Source: CALDTK01 sp041744755
GTDB lineage: Bacteria > Bacteroidota > Bacteroidia > Chitinophagales > Saprospiraceae
Length of the DNA: 64,000 nt
Assembly: GCA_041744755.1 (NCBI GenBank)
Contig: JBGTKC010000064.1
Location: 1 to 64,000 of the forward strand
Direction of reading: 5' to 3'
Below, in pieces: positions 16,476 to 25,161 of the stretch; the first letter of the stretch is position 1, and every line of letters starts with the position of its first letter. The notes below the pieces were generated by a model that had not been told where the DNA came from, made no database searches, and saw only the letters and a program-made list of their open reading frames with translations. A program made the position numbers and the translations under genes.

Positions 16476-16629
16476 GAGTATACCCCACCGCCCCCGGGAC
16501 TAGGAGCGCGAGGATTGTGACGGCAGGTCTGTCCTCGTGCGCTCTCCTGCGCGGAGGGTAGCCCACGCTCGTTCACGATGTCGCTTTTCGTACGGTACCT
16601 GGAGCCTTATTGCCTCACTCCAGTGCCCT

Positions 16630-17622
16630 ATGCTAAACTTACGTCTTTTCTTCATTCTCGGGCTCTGCCCACTTGTCTCCCTGGTCGGGGCCCAGACCTA
16701 CCTCGATCTATCCGTAGTCGGGGTGCGCGACAGTTCCTTCGCGCGGGCCACGTCCACGGAGCAGGATACATTTTTCAACATTGAGGGGCTTCGTTTCCGC
16801 TCGGTATTCGATACTAGCTTCGGAGGCTACTGGGCCGCGGGCTGGGCGTTCTCTCGGAGTGTCGACACGACCGGGGATTTTACGAATCTCTACGGCGCGG
16901 CCGGAGGTCGGCGGCCGTGTTGCGAGCCGAAGGACCAGACCTTCCTCGTCGGCCAGCAGGGAGCCTACGTCTTACTGCCACCCAGTAGTTCGCTCGTGGG
17001 TCTAGAGTTTAATAACACCGCCTACACCGCGGCGGTCTTGGCGCGGGGTTCGGGTTTCAGCGCACCCTTTGGGCAGACCGGCGCCGGCGCGACCACTGAT
17101 CCGGATTCGCTGATCCTCACCATCACCGGCTACCTCGGCGGCGTTCCCACCTTCGTGCGCGACGTGGCCCTCGCCGACTTCCGCGCCGACGACAGCGCGG
17201 CGGACTACATCGTCACCGAGTGGACACCGGTAGAGCTGACGCCGGGTGGACAGTACGTCGAGACCGACTCGGTGGCCTTCCGACTTAAATCAAGCGACGC
17301 CGGTGCCTTCGGGAACAACACCCCAGATTTCTTTGCCATCGGCAGGCTCCAGGCGCGGCTCAACCTGTCGGCCCTGCGGACTCACGCCAAAGTCGCTACG
17401 GTGAGCGTTTACCCTAATCCGGCCAGCGACTTCCTCGTCGTTGGCGACGGTGGACTCGCCGCAAAGCTCACGGTGGTAGACGTCACGGGTCGTATCGTCC
17501 AACATTCCGACACCTACTCGACCGGAGCGCGGGTGGATGTCTCAGCCCTGGCCCCGGGGCAGTACTACATAGTACTCGACCGGGGTGAGGAGCGCTTGGT
17601 GGCCCACGTGATCCTCCGATGA
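16630..17622 (+). CDS. DUF4465 secreted protein with T9SS sorting domain
   Basis: 330 residues from ATG 16630 (an upstream open extension overlaps the riboswitch platform). Signal peptide to about residue 22 (VGAQ), then a DUF4465-like beta domain (GYWAAGWAFSRSVDTTGDFTN, WTPVELTPGGQYVETDSVAFRL) and a C-terminal T9SS type A tail (VSVYPNPASDF, DVTGRIV, GQYYIVLDRG). DUF4465 proteins often accompany cobalamin uptake loci in Bacteroidota; a corrinoid-binding surface role is inference, supported here by the riboswitch. Its stop overlaps the next ATG (ATGA). Confidence 0.85.
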   Translation: MLNLRLFFILGLCPLVSLVGAQTYLDLSVVGVRDSSFARATSTEQDTFFNIEGLRFRSVFDTSFGGYWAAGWAFSRSVDTTGDFTNLYGAAGGRRPCCEPKDQTFLVGQQGAYVLLPPSSSLVGLEFNNTAYTAAVLARGSGFSAPFGQTGAGATTDPDSLILTITGYLGGVPTFVRDVALADFRADDSAADYIVTEWTPVELTPGGQYVETDSVAFRLKSSDAGAFGNNTPDFFAIGRLQARLNLSALRTHAKVATVSVYPNPASDFLVVGDGGLAAKLTVVDVTGRIVQHSDTYSTGARVDVSALAPGQYYIVLDRGEERLVAHVILR

Positions 17623-18575
17623 GACTCTGGACATCCTGTGGAATGAGTTTGTTATGCCTGTGTGCGGCGTCCACGTCTGCGCAGTTCTCCGAAGACGGCG
17701 GACGGGCCGGTAGCACGGCCATCCACCGGGACTCCTCCGCTTTCGCGGGTTGGGCCACGGCGGTCGACTTGGTGCCGGGTTACTTCGACATCGCGCGACC
17801 GAGTCTCGGTAGGGTGAGTGCGGATACGGTCGAGCGCGGCACGGGTCCAGCGGACGGGTCCGTTGTCTCGCTCGGTGACGGAGGCCAGGCGACGCTCGTC
17901 TTCGGGGGCATCGTCCGAGACGGTCCGGGCGATGACTTCGTAGTTTTCGAAAACGGGTTTGCGCTAGGAGATGGATCGGTCTTCGCCGAACTCGCCTTCG
18001 TGGAGGTGAGCAGCGACGGTCGGACGTTCGTGCGCTTCCCCAGCACGAGTCTCACGCCCTCACCGGTGGGCACCTTCGGGACCCTGCGGCCGGAATGGAT
18101 CAACGGGTTGGCCGGAAAGTTTAGCGCTCCTTACGGCGTCGGCTTCGACCTCTCTGAGCTGCCGGCGACAACAGGTTTTGACGCAAGTCGGGTCACACAC
18201 ATTCGCCTGCTTGACGTGATCGGTGCGGCGGAGACGGCTTTCGCCAAAACCGACAGCGAGGGTGCGCTCGTCTACGACCCCTACCCCACCCCATTCCCCT
18301 CCGGCGGGTTCGACCTGGACGCCGTCGGACTCGTGCATCCCTTGGTGTCGGGCACTTCCGAAAGGGCGGAAGGGGCGCCTCGGGCAACGCTTGCCTGCTA
18401 CTTGCTTCCGCCGGGTTACCAGCTCCATGGTCCGACCTGGCGTGAGCTAAGGGGCTGGGTCGATCTCCGCGGGCTAAGTTTTGGCGAAAGCCGTCATGAA
18501 ATCCCGACGACACCCGGCTGGTACACCGCTGTCGACCGACACGGTCGGGCCTTCGCGCACGCCTGGATCAGATAG
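17619..18575 (+). CDS. Secreted beta protein co-regulated by cobalamin
   Basis: 318 residues with a signal peptide (to about residue 21, TSAQ) and a beta-sandwich-like body containing VVSLGDGGQATLVFGG, GDDFVVFENGF and FAELAFVEVSSDGRTF, a pattern of calcium-binding or glycan-binding type sandwich proteins but not one I can name. The end PGWYTAVDRHGRAFAHAWIR resembles the last strands of a T9SS tail. Translation is coupled to the upstream DUF4465 gene by an ATGA overlap. Two hairpin-motif copies lie inside it. It overlaps the convergent acetyltransferase gene by 8 bp. Confidence 0.75.
   Translation: MRLWTSCGMSLLCLCAASTSAQFSEDGGRAGSTAIHRDSSAFAGWATAVDLVPGYFDIARPSLGRVSADTVERGTGPADGSVVSLGDGGQATLVFGGIVRDGPGDDFVVFENGFALGDGSVFAELAFVEVSSDGRTFVRFPSTSLTPSPVGTFGTLRPEWINGLAGKFSAPYGVGFDLSELPATTGFDASRVTHIRLLDVIGAAETAFAKTDSEGALVYDPYPTPFPSGGFDLDAVGLVHPLVSGTSERAEGAPRATLACYLLPPGYQLHGPTWRELRGWVDLRGLSFGESRHEIPTTPGWYTAVDRHGRAFAHAWIR
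18236..18251 (-). repeat. GTTTT-GNAA mini-hairpin motif, copy 10 (perfect)
   Basis: Minus strand reads GGTTTTGGCGAAAGCC, identical to copies 2, 13 and 19. Antisense inside the cobalamin-regulated gene, whose codons read AFAKT here. Confidence 0.9.
18477..18492 (+). repeat. GTTTT-GNAA mini-hairpin motif, copy 11
   Basis: AGTTTTGGCGAAAGCC, one base off at the first position. Sense orientation in the same gene as copy 10, 241 nt away and inverted to it; coded as SFGES. Confidence 0.85.
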
Positions 18576-19029
18576 CCGCAAGGCGCATGGTAAAGTGCGG
18601 GATGCCATCCTCGAGGTACCCCTCGCCCTCGGGCTCGAACCCGAAGCTACCGTAGAACCCGAGGAGGTAGCTCTGTGCGTGAATGACGATGTCCGTCCTT
18701 GGCCAGCGGCTAGCGCACTCCGCGAGGCTATCGAGCATGACGCGCCGGCCGTACCCCATGCCGCGGTGCGCCGGCGAGCTGACAACCCGCCCGATGCCGG
18801 CAGCCGTTCCGTAGGCGAGACCCGGCGGCAGGAGGCGCGTACCTGCGAGGAGAACGTCAGAGTGTTCAAGGAGGCAGTGGAAACTCTCCTGATCGAGACC
18901 GTCGAGGTCTTGGTAGACGCACTTCTGCTCCAGTACGAAGACCTCGCTACGCAGGCGAAGGAGGGCGTACAGATCGCGTACCGAGAGCTGGTCAAAGGAG
19001 GACGTGCGGGTTTGGGGTGTGGCAATCAC
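18568..19029 (-). CDS. ElaA-like GNAT N-acetyltransferase
   Basis: 153 residues, the standard ElaA length. Typical features are LYALLRLRSEVFVLEQKCVYQDLDGLD at the N-terminus, the acetyl-CoA pyrophosphate loop RGMGYGRRVM and the ending FGFEPEGEGYLEDGIPHFTM. It should transfer an acetyl group from acetyl-CoA to an unknown acceptor. The start codon is GTG 19029. The neighbouring secreted-protein gene also runs in the same direction, 19 nt upstream. Confidence 0.88.
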   Translation of the reverse strand: MIATPQTRTSSFDQLSVRDLYALLRLRSEVFVLEQKCVYQDLDGLDQESFHCLLEHSDVLLAGTRLLPPGLAYGTAAGIGRVVSSPAHRGMGYGRRVMLDSLAECASRWPRTDIVIHAQSYLLGFYGSFGFEPEGEGYLEDGIPHFTMRLAAI

Positions 19030-19048
19030 CGCCCCAAGCTAGCGATGC

Positions 19049-19828
19049 TTACCGAGAAAAGGACGCGACTGGATCGGTCGCACAGCGCAACCACTCCGGC
19101 ACCGGATCGCCGGACTCACGAACCTTGGTCATCTTACCGCCGTCGGTGTACTCGTACTGCCAGTTGTGGGTCTTCTCGCCTTTCTCCTGAAGGGAGCCGA
19201 AGCTCAACGTAAAGACGAAGCGCCAACCGGAGCCGACGCGCGTCGCCGTGATGTTGTTGCCGACCTCTTTGGACAGGCCGAGGTCCACCGACTGAACGCC
19301 TTCGATGTTGTTGAACTCGTTGGCGAGGGCGGCCATATTGAGGGGATTCTTCGAGCGGATCGAGATGGCGTCGTGGGTGTCGTTCCACTGGACGTGTTTC
19401 TCGATGATGAGGTCGTGGTCGTAGAGTAGGTCGTTGAGCGTGATCGAGGTGGTCTCGTGGCGACCGGCCCGCAGGGGGGCAGCCCACTCGATGTTGCGGT
19501 CGAAGATGATCAGCATGTGGTCGATCGACGGATTGGCGCGCGTGTGTACGTTGCAACGGAAGATCGAGCGGACGTTCTCGTCGGCGTTGTGCATCCCGAC
19601 GAGGGCTTTGTAGATGCTCTCCATGTCCCCGCTCGAGATGCGGATGCTCTGGAAGCGGAGGTCCTCGCCCTCGTTGAGCCTCAGGGCCATGCGTGCGGCG
19701 TCGCGCTTGAGCTTGCGCTCGAGGTTGCGGCTGAGTTGGGTGGGGTTGGTCTGGGCGTGAGTCTCATAGGCCCCGATGGACGCCAACAGCGTCACGAGGA
19801 GTAAGACGAGGGCTCTAGCACTTGGCAT
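19049..19828 (-). CDS. Hypothetical secreted protein
   Basis: 259 residues, not recognised. ATG 19828 gives a good signal peptide cleaved near THAQ (about residue 25); a longer frame to 19891 is less likely. The mature part begins with a charged helix (LSRNLERKLKRDAARMALRLNEG) and then has beta segments such as IDHMLIIFDRNIEWAAPLRAG and WRFVFTLSFGSL. No catalytic motif is apparent. It is followed after 19 nt by the acetyltransferase gene. Confidence 0.65.
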   Translation of the reverse strand: MPSARALVLLLVTLLASIGAYETHAQTNPTQLSRNLERKLKRDAARMALRLNEGEDLRFQSIRISSGDMESIYKALVGMHNADENVRSIFRCNVHTRANPSIDHMLIIFDRNIEWAAPLRAGRHETTSITLNDLLYDHDLIIEKHVQWNDTHDAISIRSKNPLNMAALANEFNNIEGVQSVDLGLSKEVGNNITATRVGSGWRFVFTLSFGSLQEKGEKTHNWQYEYTDGGKMTKVRESGDPVPEWLRCATDPVASFSR

Positions 19829-19961
19829 GTGTAGCGCGCTGCAAATACTTAGCCAGTTGGGATGGGTTAAGACATCGTTGACGGCAATCAACGCGCACCA
19901 GTATATCGGTCGCCAACCCCGCCGACGCCCCTACCCTCGCCCCCCACGGGGCGCTCGTTCC

Positions 19962-20375
19962 TCAATGAGAGACCCAGAGCTGCCACGCGTTCCAGAGGTG
20001 CGGCAAGAAGACGAGCATTCCGACGCCTGCGGCCGCGAGTGCGGCCAGTAGTACGGCGGCGGCGGCCAGATCTTTGACGCGGCCTGCGAGTGGGTGCCAC
20101 TCCGGGTGGACGAGGTCTACCAGATATTCGACCGATGTATTGGCGGCCTCCGCGGCCCAGACCACGCCCACCGCCAGGATCAACAGTCCACCCTCTAGGC
20201 GACTTACGTCAAAACCGTAGGCGCCTGCAGCCACGAGGACGGTGGCGAAGAGGTGAAGCTGAGCATGCGGTTGCGTACGGACGAGGGCAACGACCCCCGC
20301 GCTTGCATACCCGAAGCTCGCTACCCTAGAGCGCCACCACTTGCGTGGGGCCGGAGGCCGACTGAAAGCTCGCAC
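19962..20375 (-). CDS. dgkA: Diacylglycerol kinase family protein (DgkA/UdpK type)
   Basis: About 137 residues with three predicted TM helices (roughly 45-62, 70-85, 110-132) and the family core AAEAANTSVEYLVDLVHPEWH (the AEL/NTAIE-type catalytic segment with conserved Glu and Asn) plus GRVKDLAAAAVLLAAL. It phosphorylates diacylglycerol or undecaprenol in the inner membrane. No ATG is usable; GTG 20375 (VRAFSRPP) is the best start and overlaps the 3' end of the upstream nuclease-family gene by about 50 nt. Confidence 0.8.
   Translation of the reverse strand: MRAFSRPPAPRKWWRSRVASFGYASAGVVALVRTQPHAQLHLFATVLVAAGAYGFDVSRLEGGLLILAVGVVWAAEAANTSVEYLVDLVHPEWHPLAGRVKDLAAAAVLLAALAAAGVGMLVFLPHLWNAWQLWVSH
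20201..20216 (-). repeat. GTTTT-GNAA mini-hairpin motif, copy 12
   Basis: GGTTTTGACGTAAGTC on the minus strand: stem GAC/GTC with the middle pair A-T instead of G-C, loop GTAA. Sense in dgkA, coding GFDVS. A compensatory-change copy. Confidence 0.75.
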
Positions 20376-21315
20376 GGTTGCCAAGGTAAGCGGCCGATGT
20401 TGAGCGCAGGGTCTCAAAACCTACGCACCGCAGCTGTGCCGTGTAAAAGATGTGCTCCACGGGCGTGTCGAACAGGCCCGGCATACCGGCCTCGTAGCTG
20501 GGGACCTGACACCGGCGGCTGTCCTGCAACCCGGAGCGGCTCGTAAAGCGGTTAATGGTCGGGCTCCACGGCACGGCGTTGAGGTCACCGACCAAGATCA
20601 CCGGCTTGGTCTGGTGACCGACCTCGGTGGAGACCCGGTCGAGGTGCGCCTCGAGGACGAGCGACGACGTTCGGCTAAAGGGAGGGAGGGTTTGCACCGC
20701 GAGAATTTCTATCTCCTTGCCGATGTCCGGACGGAGGTGGCAGGCCTTCACCTGGACGACGCCCCCGATGAGCAGCGAGTCCACGGAGCCGAACGGCCGG
20801 CGTGCAAAGAGCCCCAAGCCCGTGAGGCCGATGTCGGGGAAGAGGTATTGCGCCGGGAAGGCAGCACCCAATTGACGACTTAGCGCACTCGCCCAGTCGG
20901 GGGTCAGGCCCTGGATCGCGATCACGTCGGCGCTTGACGCCGCGAGCGCGAGCAGGTCCGCCGAGTCACCGTTAGTGAGATTAGCAGTCGAGTATTGCTC
21001 GATGCTAAAGCTTGCTCCGTCTCTGGCGCCCAATTCGAGATCTACGTAGGTCGGGAGGGAAGTGCTCTGCAGGAGCACGTAAGCGAAGATTCCACCGATC
21101 ACGAAGCTCGCCATCGAGAGTCTCGGGAGACTACAAAATAGTGCAGCAAGACCGGCACCCAGGGCTACGGCTACCAACTGAGGGAGGGCCCGAGCACACA
21201 GTCCTGTACCCTGAATGTCCAAGGCGAGCGCGATGGCGAGCGCCACGGCGACTACGCCTCCGTAACGGAGCAGATGAGTATATCTGGGGGACAGCACGGT
21301 GGTATTCTTTTTCAA
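20326..21315 (-). CDS. Membrane-anchored endonuclease/exonuclease/phosphatase family protein
   Basis: 329 residues: about three N-terminal TM helices (roughly 17-35, 42-60, 66-82), then an EEP-fold domain. The motif VGDLNAVPWSPT (metal-binding Asp and Asn) and the late PVEHIFYT segment (SDHI-like position) are visible, while the early catalytic Glu is replaced by IQGLTP, so activity is uncertain. Similar proteins are annotated as surface or extracytoplasmic nucleases or phosphatases. The start appears to be TTG 21315. Co-directional with dgkA and overlapping it. Confidence 0.8.
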   Translation of the reverse strand: MKKNTTVLSPRYTHLLRYGGVVAVALAIALALDIQGTGLCARALPQLVAVALGAGLAALFCSLPRLSMASFVIGGIFAYVLLQSTSLPTYVDLELGARDGASFSIEQYSTANLTNGDSADLLALAASSADVIAIQGLTPDWASALSRQLGAAFPAQYLFPDIGLTGLGLFARRPFGSVDSLLIGGVVQVKACHLRPDIGKEIEILAVQTLPPFSRTSSLVLEAHLDRVSTEVGHQTKPVILVGDLNAVPWSPTINRFTSRSGLQDSRRCQVPSYEAGMPGLFDTPVEHIFYTAQLRCVGFETLRSTSAAYLGNRASFQSASGPTQVVAL

Positions 21316-21455
21316 GGCCTTCTGGGTCCAGGAGCTAGCGCCTGATCGTGAAAACGTGTACGAATGTACTCAAACGTGAAACCTTGGTACCTACTTTACG
21401 CCTGTCGACCAATCGAATCGCCGAGTGGAACCTCTGCTATTTAGCACTAACTAGC

Positions 21456-22856
21456 TCAAGTCAACTCACCGATCATGTCCGCCGGTCTTACCCATTCGTC
21501 GAACTCTGCGGCCGTGAGCATACCGAGGGAGATGCCGGCGGACTTTAGCGTGGTCCCTTCGGCGTAGGCCTTCTTGGCGATCTTCGCGGCATTGTCGTAG
21601 CCGATTTTAGTATTGAGCGCCGTCACCAGCATAAGTGAGTTATTGAGGTGCTCTTCGATCCTGGGCAGGTCGGGCTCTAGGCCGCGAATACAGTGCTCCT
21701 CGAAACTTGCGGCTGCATCGCCGATGAGGCGAGCCGACTGCAGGAAATTGCACGCGATGAGCGGTTTGAAAACATTGAGTTCGAACTGGCCTGTAGCTCC
21801 TCCGATATTGATCGCCACATCGTTACCTAAGACTTGTGCAGCAACCATGGTGAGGGCCTCGGACTGGGTCGGGTTTACTTTACCGGGCATGATGCTCGAG
21901 CCCGGCTCATTGGCCGGGATGATGAGCTCGCCGATCCCTGAGCGCGGTCCCGACGACAGCATCCTGATATCATTGCCGATCTTCATGAGGCTCACGGCGA
22001 CCGTCTTGAGCGCGCCGTGCGTCCCGACCATCGCGTCGTGCGCCGCGAGTGACTCGAATTTGTTAGGGGCCGTGACGAAGGGTAGCCCCGTGAGGTCGGC
22101 GATCGTTTTGGCGACCGCCTCCGCGTAGCCGCGCGGCGCATTGAGTCCCGTACCGACAGCCGTGCCGCCGAGGGCGAGTTCGGCGAGGTGACCGAGCGTG
22201 TGCTCAATGGCGCGCAGGCCGTGGTCGAGCTGCGAGACGTAGCCACTTAACTCCTGACCGAGCGTCACCGGGGTGGCGTCCATGAAGTGCGTGCGGCCGA
22301 TCTTGACGACCTGCATGTAGGCGACGGATTTTTCTGCGAGCCGGTCGCGGAGTTGGCGCAGCCCCGGGAGGGTGACGTCGGCGATGACGCGGTAGGCCGC
22401 GATGCTCATCGCCGTCGGAAAGGTGTCGTTGGAGCTCTGCGACTTGTTGACGTCATCGTTTGGGTGGAGCACCTTTTTCTCGTCGTCGAGCTGACCCCCT
22501 TCCAAGATGTGGGCCCGGTTGGCGATCACCTCGTTGACGTTCATATTGCTCTGCGTCCCGGAACCCGTTTGCCAAATCACGAGAGGAAAAGAATCGTCCA
22601 GGTCGCCGGCGTAAATCTCGTCGGCGACGCGGGCGATGAGCGCAGACTTCGCAGCGTCGAGTACGCCGAGGTCGGCATTGGTTCTGGCGGCCGCCTTCTT
22701 TAGGATTGCGAAGGCGCGGATGAGCTCGATCGGCATTCGCGCGGCCGGGCCTCCGATACGGAAGTTCTCCGTCGAGCGCTGGGTCTGCGCGCCCCAATAG
22801 GCGTCCGCGGGTACGTCGACCAGGCCTATACTGTCTCTCTCGGTACGGGTTTGCAT
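21456..22856 (-). CDS. fumC: Fumarate hydratase, class II
   Basis: 466 residues, the class II (iron-independent) length. It hydrates fumarate to malate in the TCA cycle. Diagnostic segments: SGTQSNMNVNEVIANRA, HPNDDVNKSQSSNDTFPTA, TALNTKIGYDNAAKIAK and the catalytic loop GSSIMPGKVNPTQSE. ATG 22856 starts MQTRTERDSIG. A TAGTTTCG near-match to the -7 box lies about 22 nt upstream. Confidence 0.97.
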   Translation of the reverse strand: MQTRTERDSIGLVDVPADAYWGAQTQRSTENFRIGGPAARMPIELIRAFAILKKAAARTNADLGVLDAAKSALIARVADEIYAGDLDDSFPLVIWQTGSGTQSNMNVNEVIANRAHILEGGQLDDEKKVLHPNDDVNKSQSSNDTFPTAMSIAAYRVIADVTLPGLRQLRDRLAEKSVAYMQVVKIGRTHFMDATPVTLGQELSGYVSQLDHGLRAIEHTLGHLAELALGGTAVGTGLNAPRGYAEAVAKTIADLTGLPFVTAPNKFESLAAHDAMVGTHGALKTVAVSLMKIGNDIRMLSSGPRSGIGELIIPANEPGSSIMPGKVNPTQSEALTMVAAQVLGNDVAINIGGATGQFELNVFKPLIACNFLQSARLIGDAAASFEEHCIRGLEPDLPRIEEHLNNSLMLVTALNTKIGYDNAAKIAKKAYAEGTTLKSAGISLGMLTAAEFDEWVRPADMIGELT

Positions 22857-22953
22857 GTGGTCTACGGTTTTGCGGGCGCGAAACTATGCCCTGCGGGTCA
22901 ACCCTACCTGCCGAAGATCGGTTTGGTGTACCGTACACCTAAACCCTACTCCC

Positions 22954-23565
22954 ATGGCCTTTGAACTCCCCCCACTACCCTACGCCAACGACGCGCTCGA
23001 GCCCCACATCGACGCTCGTACGATGGAGATCCACCACGACAAGCACCACGCTGGCTACACCAACAACCTAAACGCCGCCCTCGAAGGTACCGAGTGGGCT
23101 AATAAGCCCGTTGAGGAGGTCCTCGCCAACCTTAGTCAGTTGCCCGAAGACAAGCAGGCTACCGTACGCAACAACGGCGGCGGCTTCCTCAACCACAGTA
23201 TCTTCTGGGCCACGATGAGTCCCCAGGGCGGGGGCTCACCCACCGGCGAGCTCGCTGATGCCATCAACGAGAAGTTCGGCAGCTTCGAAGCTTTCAAAGA
23301 GGCTTTCGCCAAAACCGCCACCACGCAATTCGGCTCCGGCTGGGCGTGGCTCGGGTATTCAGCCGACAAGGGCCTCCACCTTCACGGTCTGCCCAACCAA
23401 GACTCACCAGCTCTCCACGGACACGTCGGCATCATCGGGATCGACGTGTGGGAGCACGCCTACTACCTCAACTACCAAAACCGCCGTGCCGACTATATCA
23501 CCGCCTGGTGGAACGTTGTCAACTGGGAGGAGGCTAACAAGCGCTACGGCAGAGCGGTCGCGTAA
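22954..23565 (+). CDS. Superoxide dismutase (Fe/Mn family)
   Basis: 203 residues from ATG 22954. It dismutates superoxide. Metal ligands are seen in MEIHHDKHHAGY (His), GGFLNHSIFW (His), and DVWEHAYYLNYQNRR (Asp, His). Gly-rich GSGWAWL is typical. Residues near 117-121 (AFAKT) are written by a perfect hairpin-motif copy in the helix before that segment. A strong bidirectional terminator follows the gene. Confidence 0.97.
   Translation: MAFELPPLPYANDALEPHIDARTMEIHHDKHHAGYTNNLNAALEGTEWANKPVEEVLANLSQLPEDKQATVRNNGGGFLNHSIFWATMSPQGGGSPTGELADAINEKFGSFEAFKEAFAKTATTQFGSGWAWLGYSADKGLHLHGLPNQDSPALHGHVGIIGIDVWEHAYYLNYQNRRADYITAWWNVVNWEEANKRYGRAVA
23301..23316 (-). repeat. GTTTT-GNAA mini-hairpin motif, copy 13 (perfect)
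   Basis: Minus strand GGTTTTGGCGAAAGCC inside the superoxide dismutase gene, antisense, coded as AFAKT. Even this conserved enzyme accommodates a full copy. Confidence 0.9.
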
Positions 23566-23610
23566 GGTCAAATACGTTTGACAAAATCACAAATTCCCGC
23601 TAAGGGCTTA

Positions 23611-23655
23611 AAAGAGTAGAGGCGCCCTCCGACAGGGAGCGCGCCTCTACTCTTT
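23611..23655. terminator. Bidirectional intrinsic terminator
   Basis: A perfect 15-bp inverted repeat (AAAGAGTAGAGGCGC with GCGCCTCTACTCTTT) around a 15-nt centre that itself forms a CTCC/GGAG extension. It lies between the convergent superoxide dismutase and esterase genes and has T-rich ends on both strands, so it should stop transcription from both sides. Confidence 0.85.
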
Positions 23656-23812
23656 GGCAGCTGTATCGTAGGCTGCTATCGTGCACTCGATCGGTCTGCT
23701 AAAAGCCACCCATCAGCTTGATTCGATCGTCAAGGGAAAAAGCTGCGTGGCAATGAATTACAGTCCCCCACAGCGCATTTCGGGGAGGCCACTAAGCAAT
23801 AGGCTTAAGGCG

Positions 23813-25015
23813 CTAATTCCGCGGCATGGCCTCGGCTGGGGATACTTTGGAAGAGGCATTAGCAAAAGCCGCCTTCAGGCGACCTGCGGCGAAGTCCTGG
23901 GCTTCGACAGCTTGTTCGAGCAAGGATGCCATTCCGAAGAATTCGTGAGTAACCCCCCCGTAAAGCTTACGCTCCACAGCGACACCCTGGGCGCGTAGGC
24001 GATCGGCTAGCTCGGCGCCCTCGGCCTCCAGCGGGTCGATTTCGGCGTTCACGATGGTTGTAGAAGGTAGGCCGGCCAGATTAGCGTCGACGAGACCGAT
24101 GAGCGGTTCCTCGGTGGTGCGCCACTGGGGGACATAATAGTCGAAGAACCACTCCATCAAGGGTTTACTGAGCGGTTTCGCTGAAGCGTACTTGTCGTAG
24201 CTGGTCGACTGAACATCCCCATCGGCGATTGGGTAGACCGATAGTACATGAACGGGTGCCTGCTCGCTGCGGTCGCGTGCCATTATTGCTACGGCTACCG
24301 CCAGGTTACCCCCGGCACTCTCGCCAGCGGTGGCGATCTGGCGTGGGTCCCCCCCGATCGACGCAGCGTTCTGAGTGATCCACTTGTACGCCGCAAAGGC
24401 ATCTTCGTGTGCGGTGGGAAACTTGTGCTCCGGAGCCTGCCTGTATGCTACCGACACGACGATGGCCCCAGTCTTAGCTGCGAGTGCCCGCGCGGAGGGC
24501 TCGTAGGTGTCTAAGTCTGCGATGACCCATCCACCTCCATGGTAGTACACGATCACCGGCAGGGCACCAGGTTTCGCGTCGAGGGGCTTGTAGATCCGCG
24601 TCAGAAGACCTTCGGCCGGACCGACGGGCAGCACCTTGTGGGACACATCAGTTTTCGGGGGCATGGGAGGGAGCCCGGTTTTCATCAGGAGTGCAGTTGC
24701 GGCGCCCGCCGGCAGCACGGCATTGCGGACTTGGAACGCCGAAAGCTTCGTGAAGTCTGGTGGTTCAGTAGACGTAAGCTGCTCAATGACTGCCTGCATC
24801 TGCGGATCGATCGTTGGAGCCCACGAGGGCTTCGGACCCGTCGGCTGGACCTTCATCGGGTCCGTAGTCGAGACCACTGGTCCAAGCTTAGCGTCCGGTG
24901 GGGTTTTCGTAGTGGTGGCGACCTCACGCCCAGTGGTGCAGGCGCCAAACACGCTGAGGCTGATCGCGAGGGAGGCGCCGATGCGCCAGACGGAGAATTT
25001 TGGTAAGGGGGGCAT
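23813..25015 (-). CDS. HSL-family alpha/beta hydrolase (esterase/lipase), lipoprotein
   Basis: 400 residues from ATG 25015 with a lipoprotein signal (lipobox VFGAC, about residues 22-26). The hormone-sensitive-lipase family signatures are present: oxyanion HGGGWV, nucleophile GESAGGN, then the acid in IDPLEAEG and the His in GVTHEF. It likely hydrolyses short-chain esters at the cell envelope. The stretch between lipobox and catalytic domain (about 70 residues) is low-complexity Pro/Thr. It is the last gene of a run led by the metallophosphoesterase-Omp85 gene. Confidence 0.9.
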   Translation of the reverse strand: MPPLPKFSVWRIGASLAISLSVFGACTTGREVATTTKTPPDAKLGPVVSTTDPMKVQPTGPKPSWAPTIDPQMQAVIEQLTSTEPPDFTKLSAFQVRNAVLPAGAATALLMKTGLPPMPPKTDVSHKVLPVGPAEGLLTRIYKPLDAKPGALPVIVYYHGGGWVIADLDTYEPSARALAAKTGAIVVSVAYRQAPEHKFPTAHEDAFAAYKWITQNAASIGGDPRQIATAGESAGGNLAVAVAIMARDRSEQAPVHVLSVYPIADGDVQSTSYDKYASAKPLSKPLMEWFFDYYVPQWRTTEEPLIGLVDANLAGLPSTTIVNAEIDPLEAEGAELADRLRAQGVAVERKLYGGVTHEFFGMASLLEQAVEAQDFAAGRLKAAFANASSKVSPAEAMPRN

Positions 25016-25161
25016 ACTGAGGCTATGGGTTGGGACAGATCGCCGGTGCGGAACGCCCGCGGAGGCTATCCCATGTCCCAACATCAATCCGCGCCCCGGG
25101 TTTGCTCAGCTACAAAATTCCGACTGATGTCGGTCGATCTGACAGGCAGTGGCCCCGGGCA

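Noticed and set aside
18355..18372. CTTCCG/CGGAAG hairpin inside the cobalamin-regulated gene
   Set aside because: A single 6-bp palindrome inside a coding region without a T-run; probably chance.
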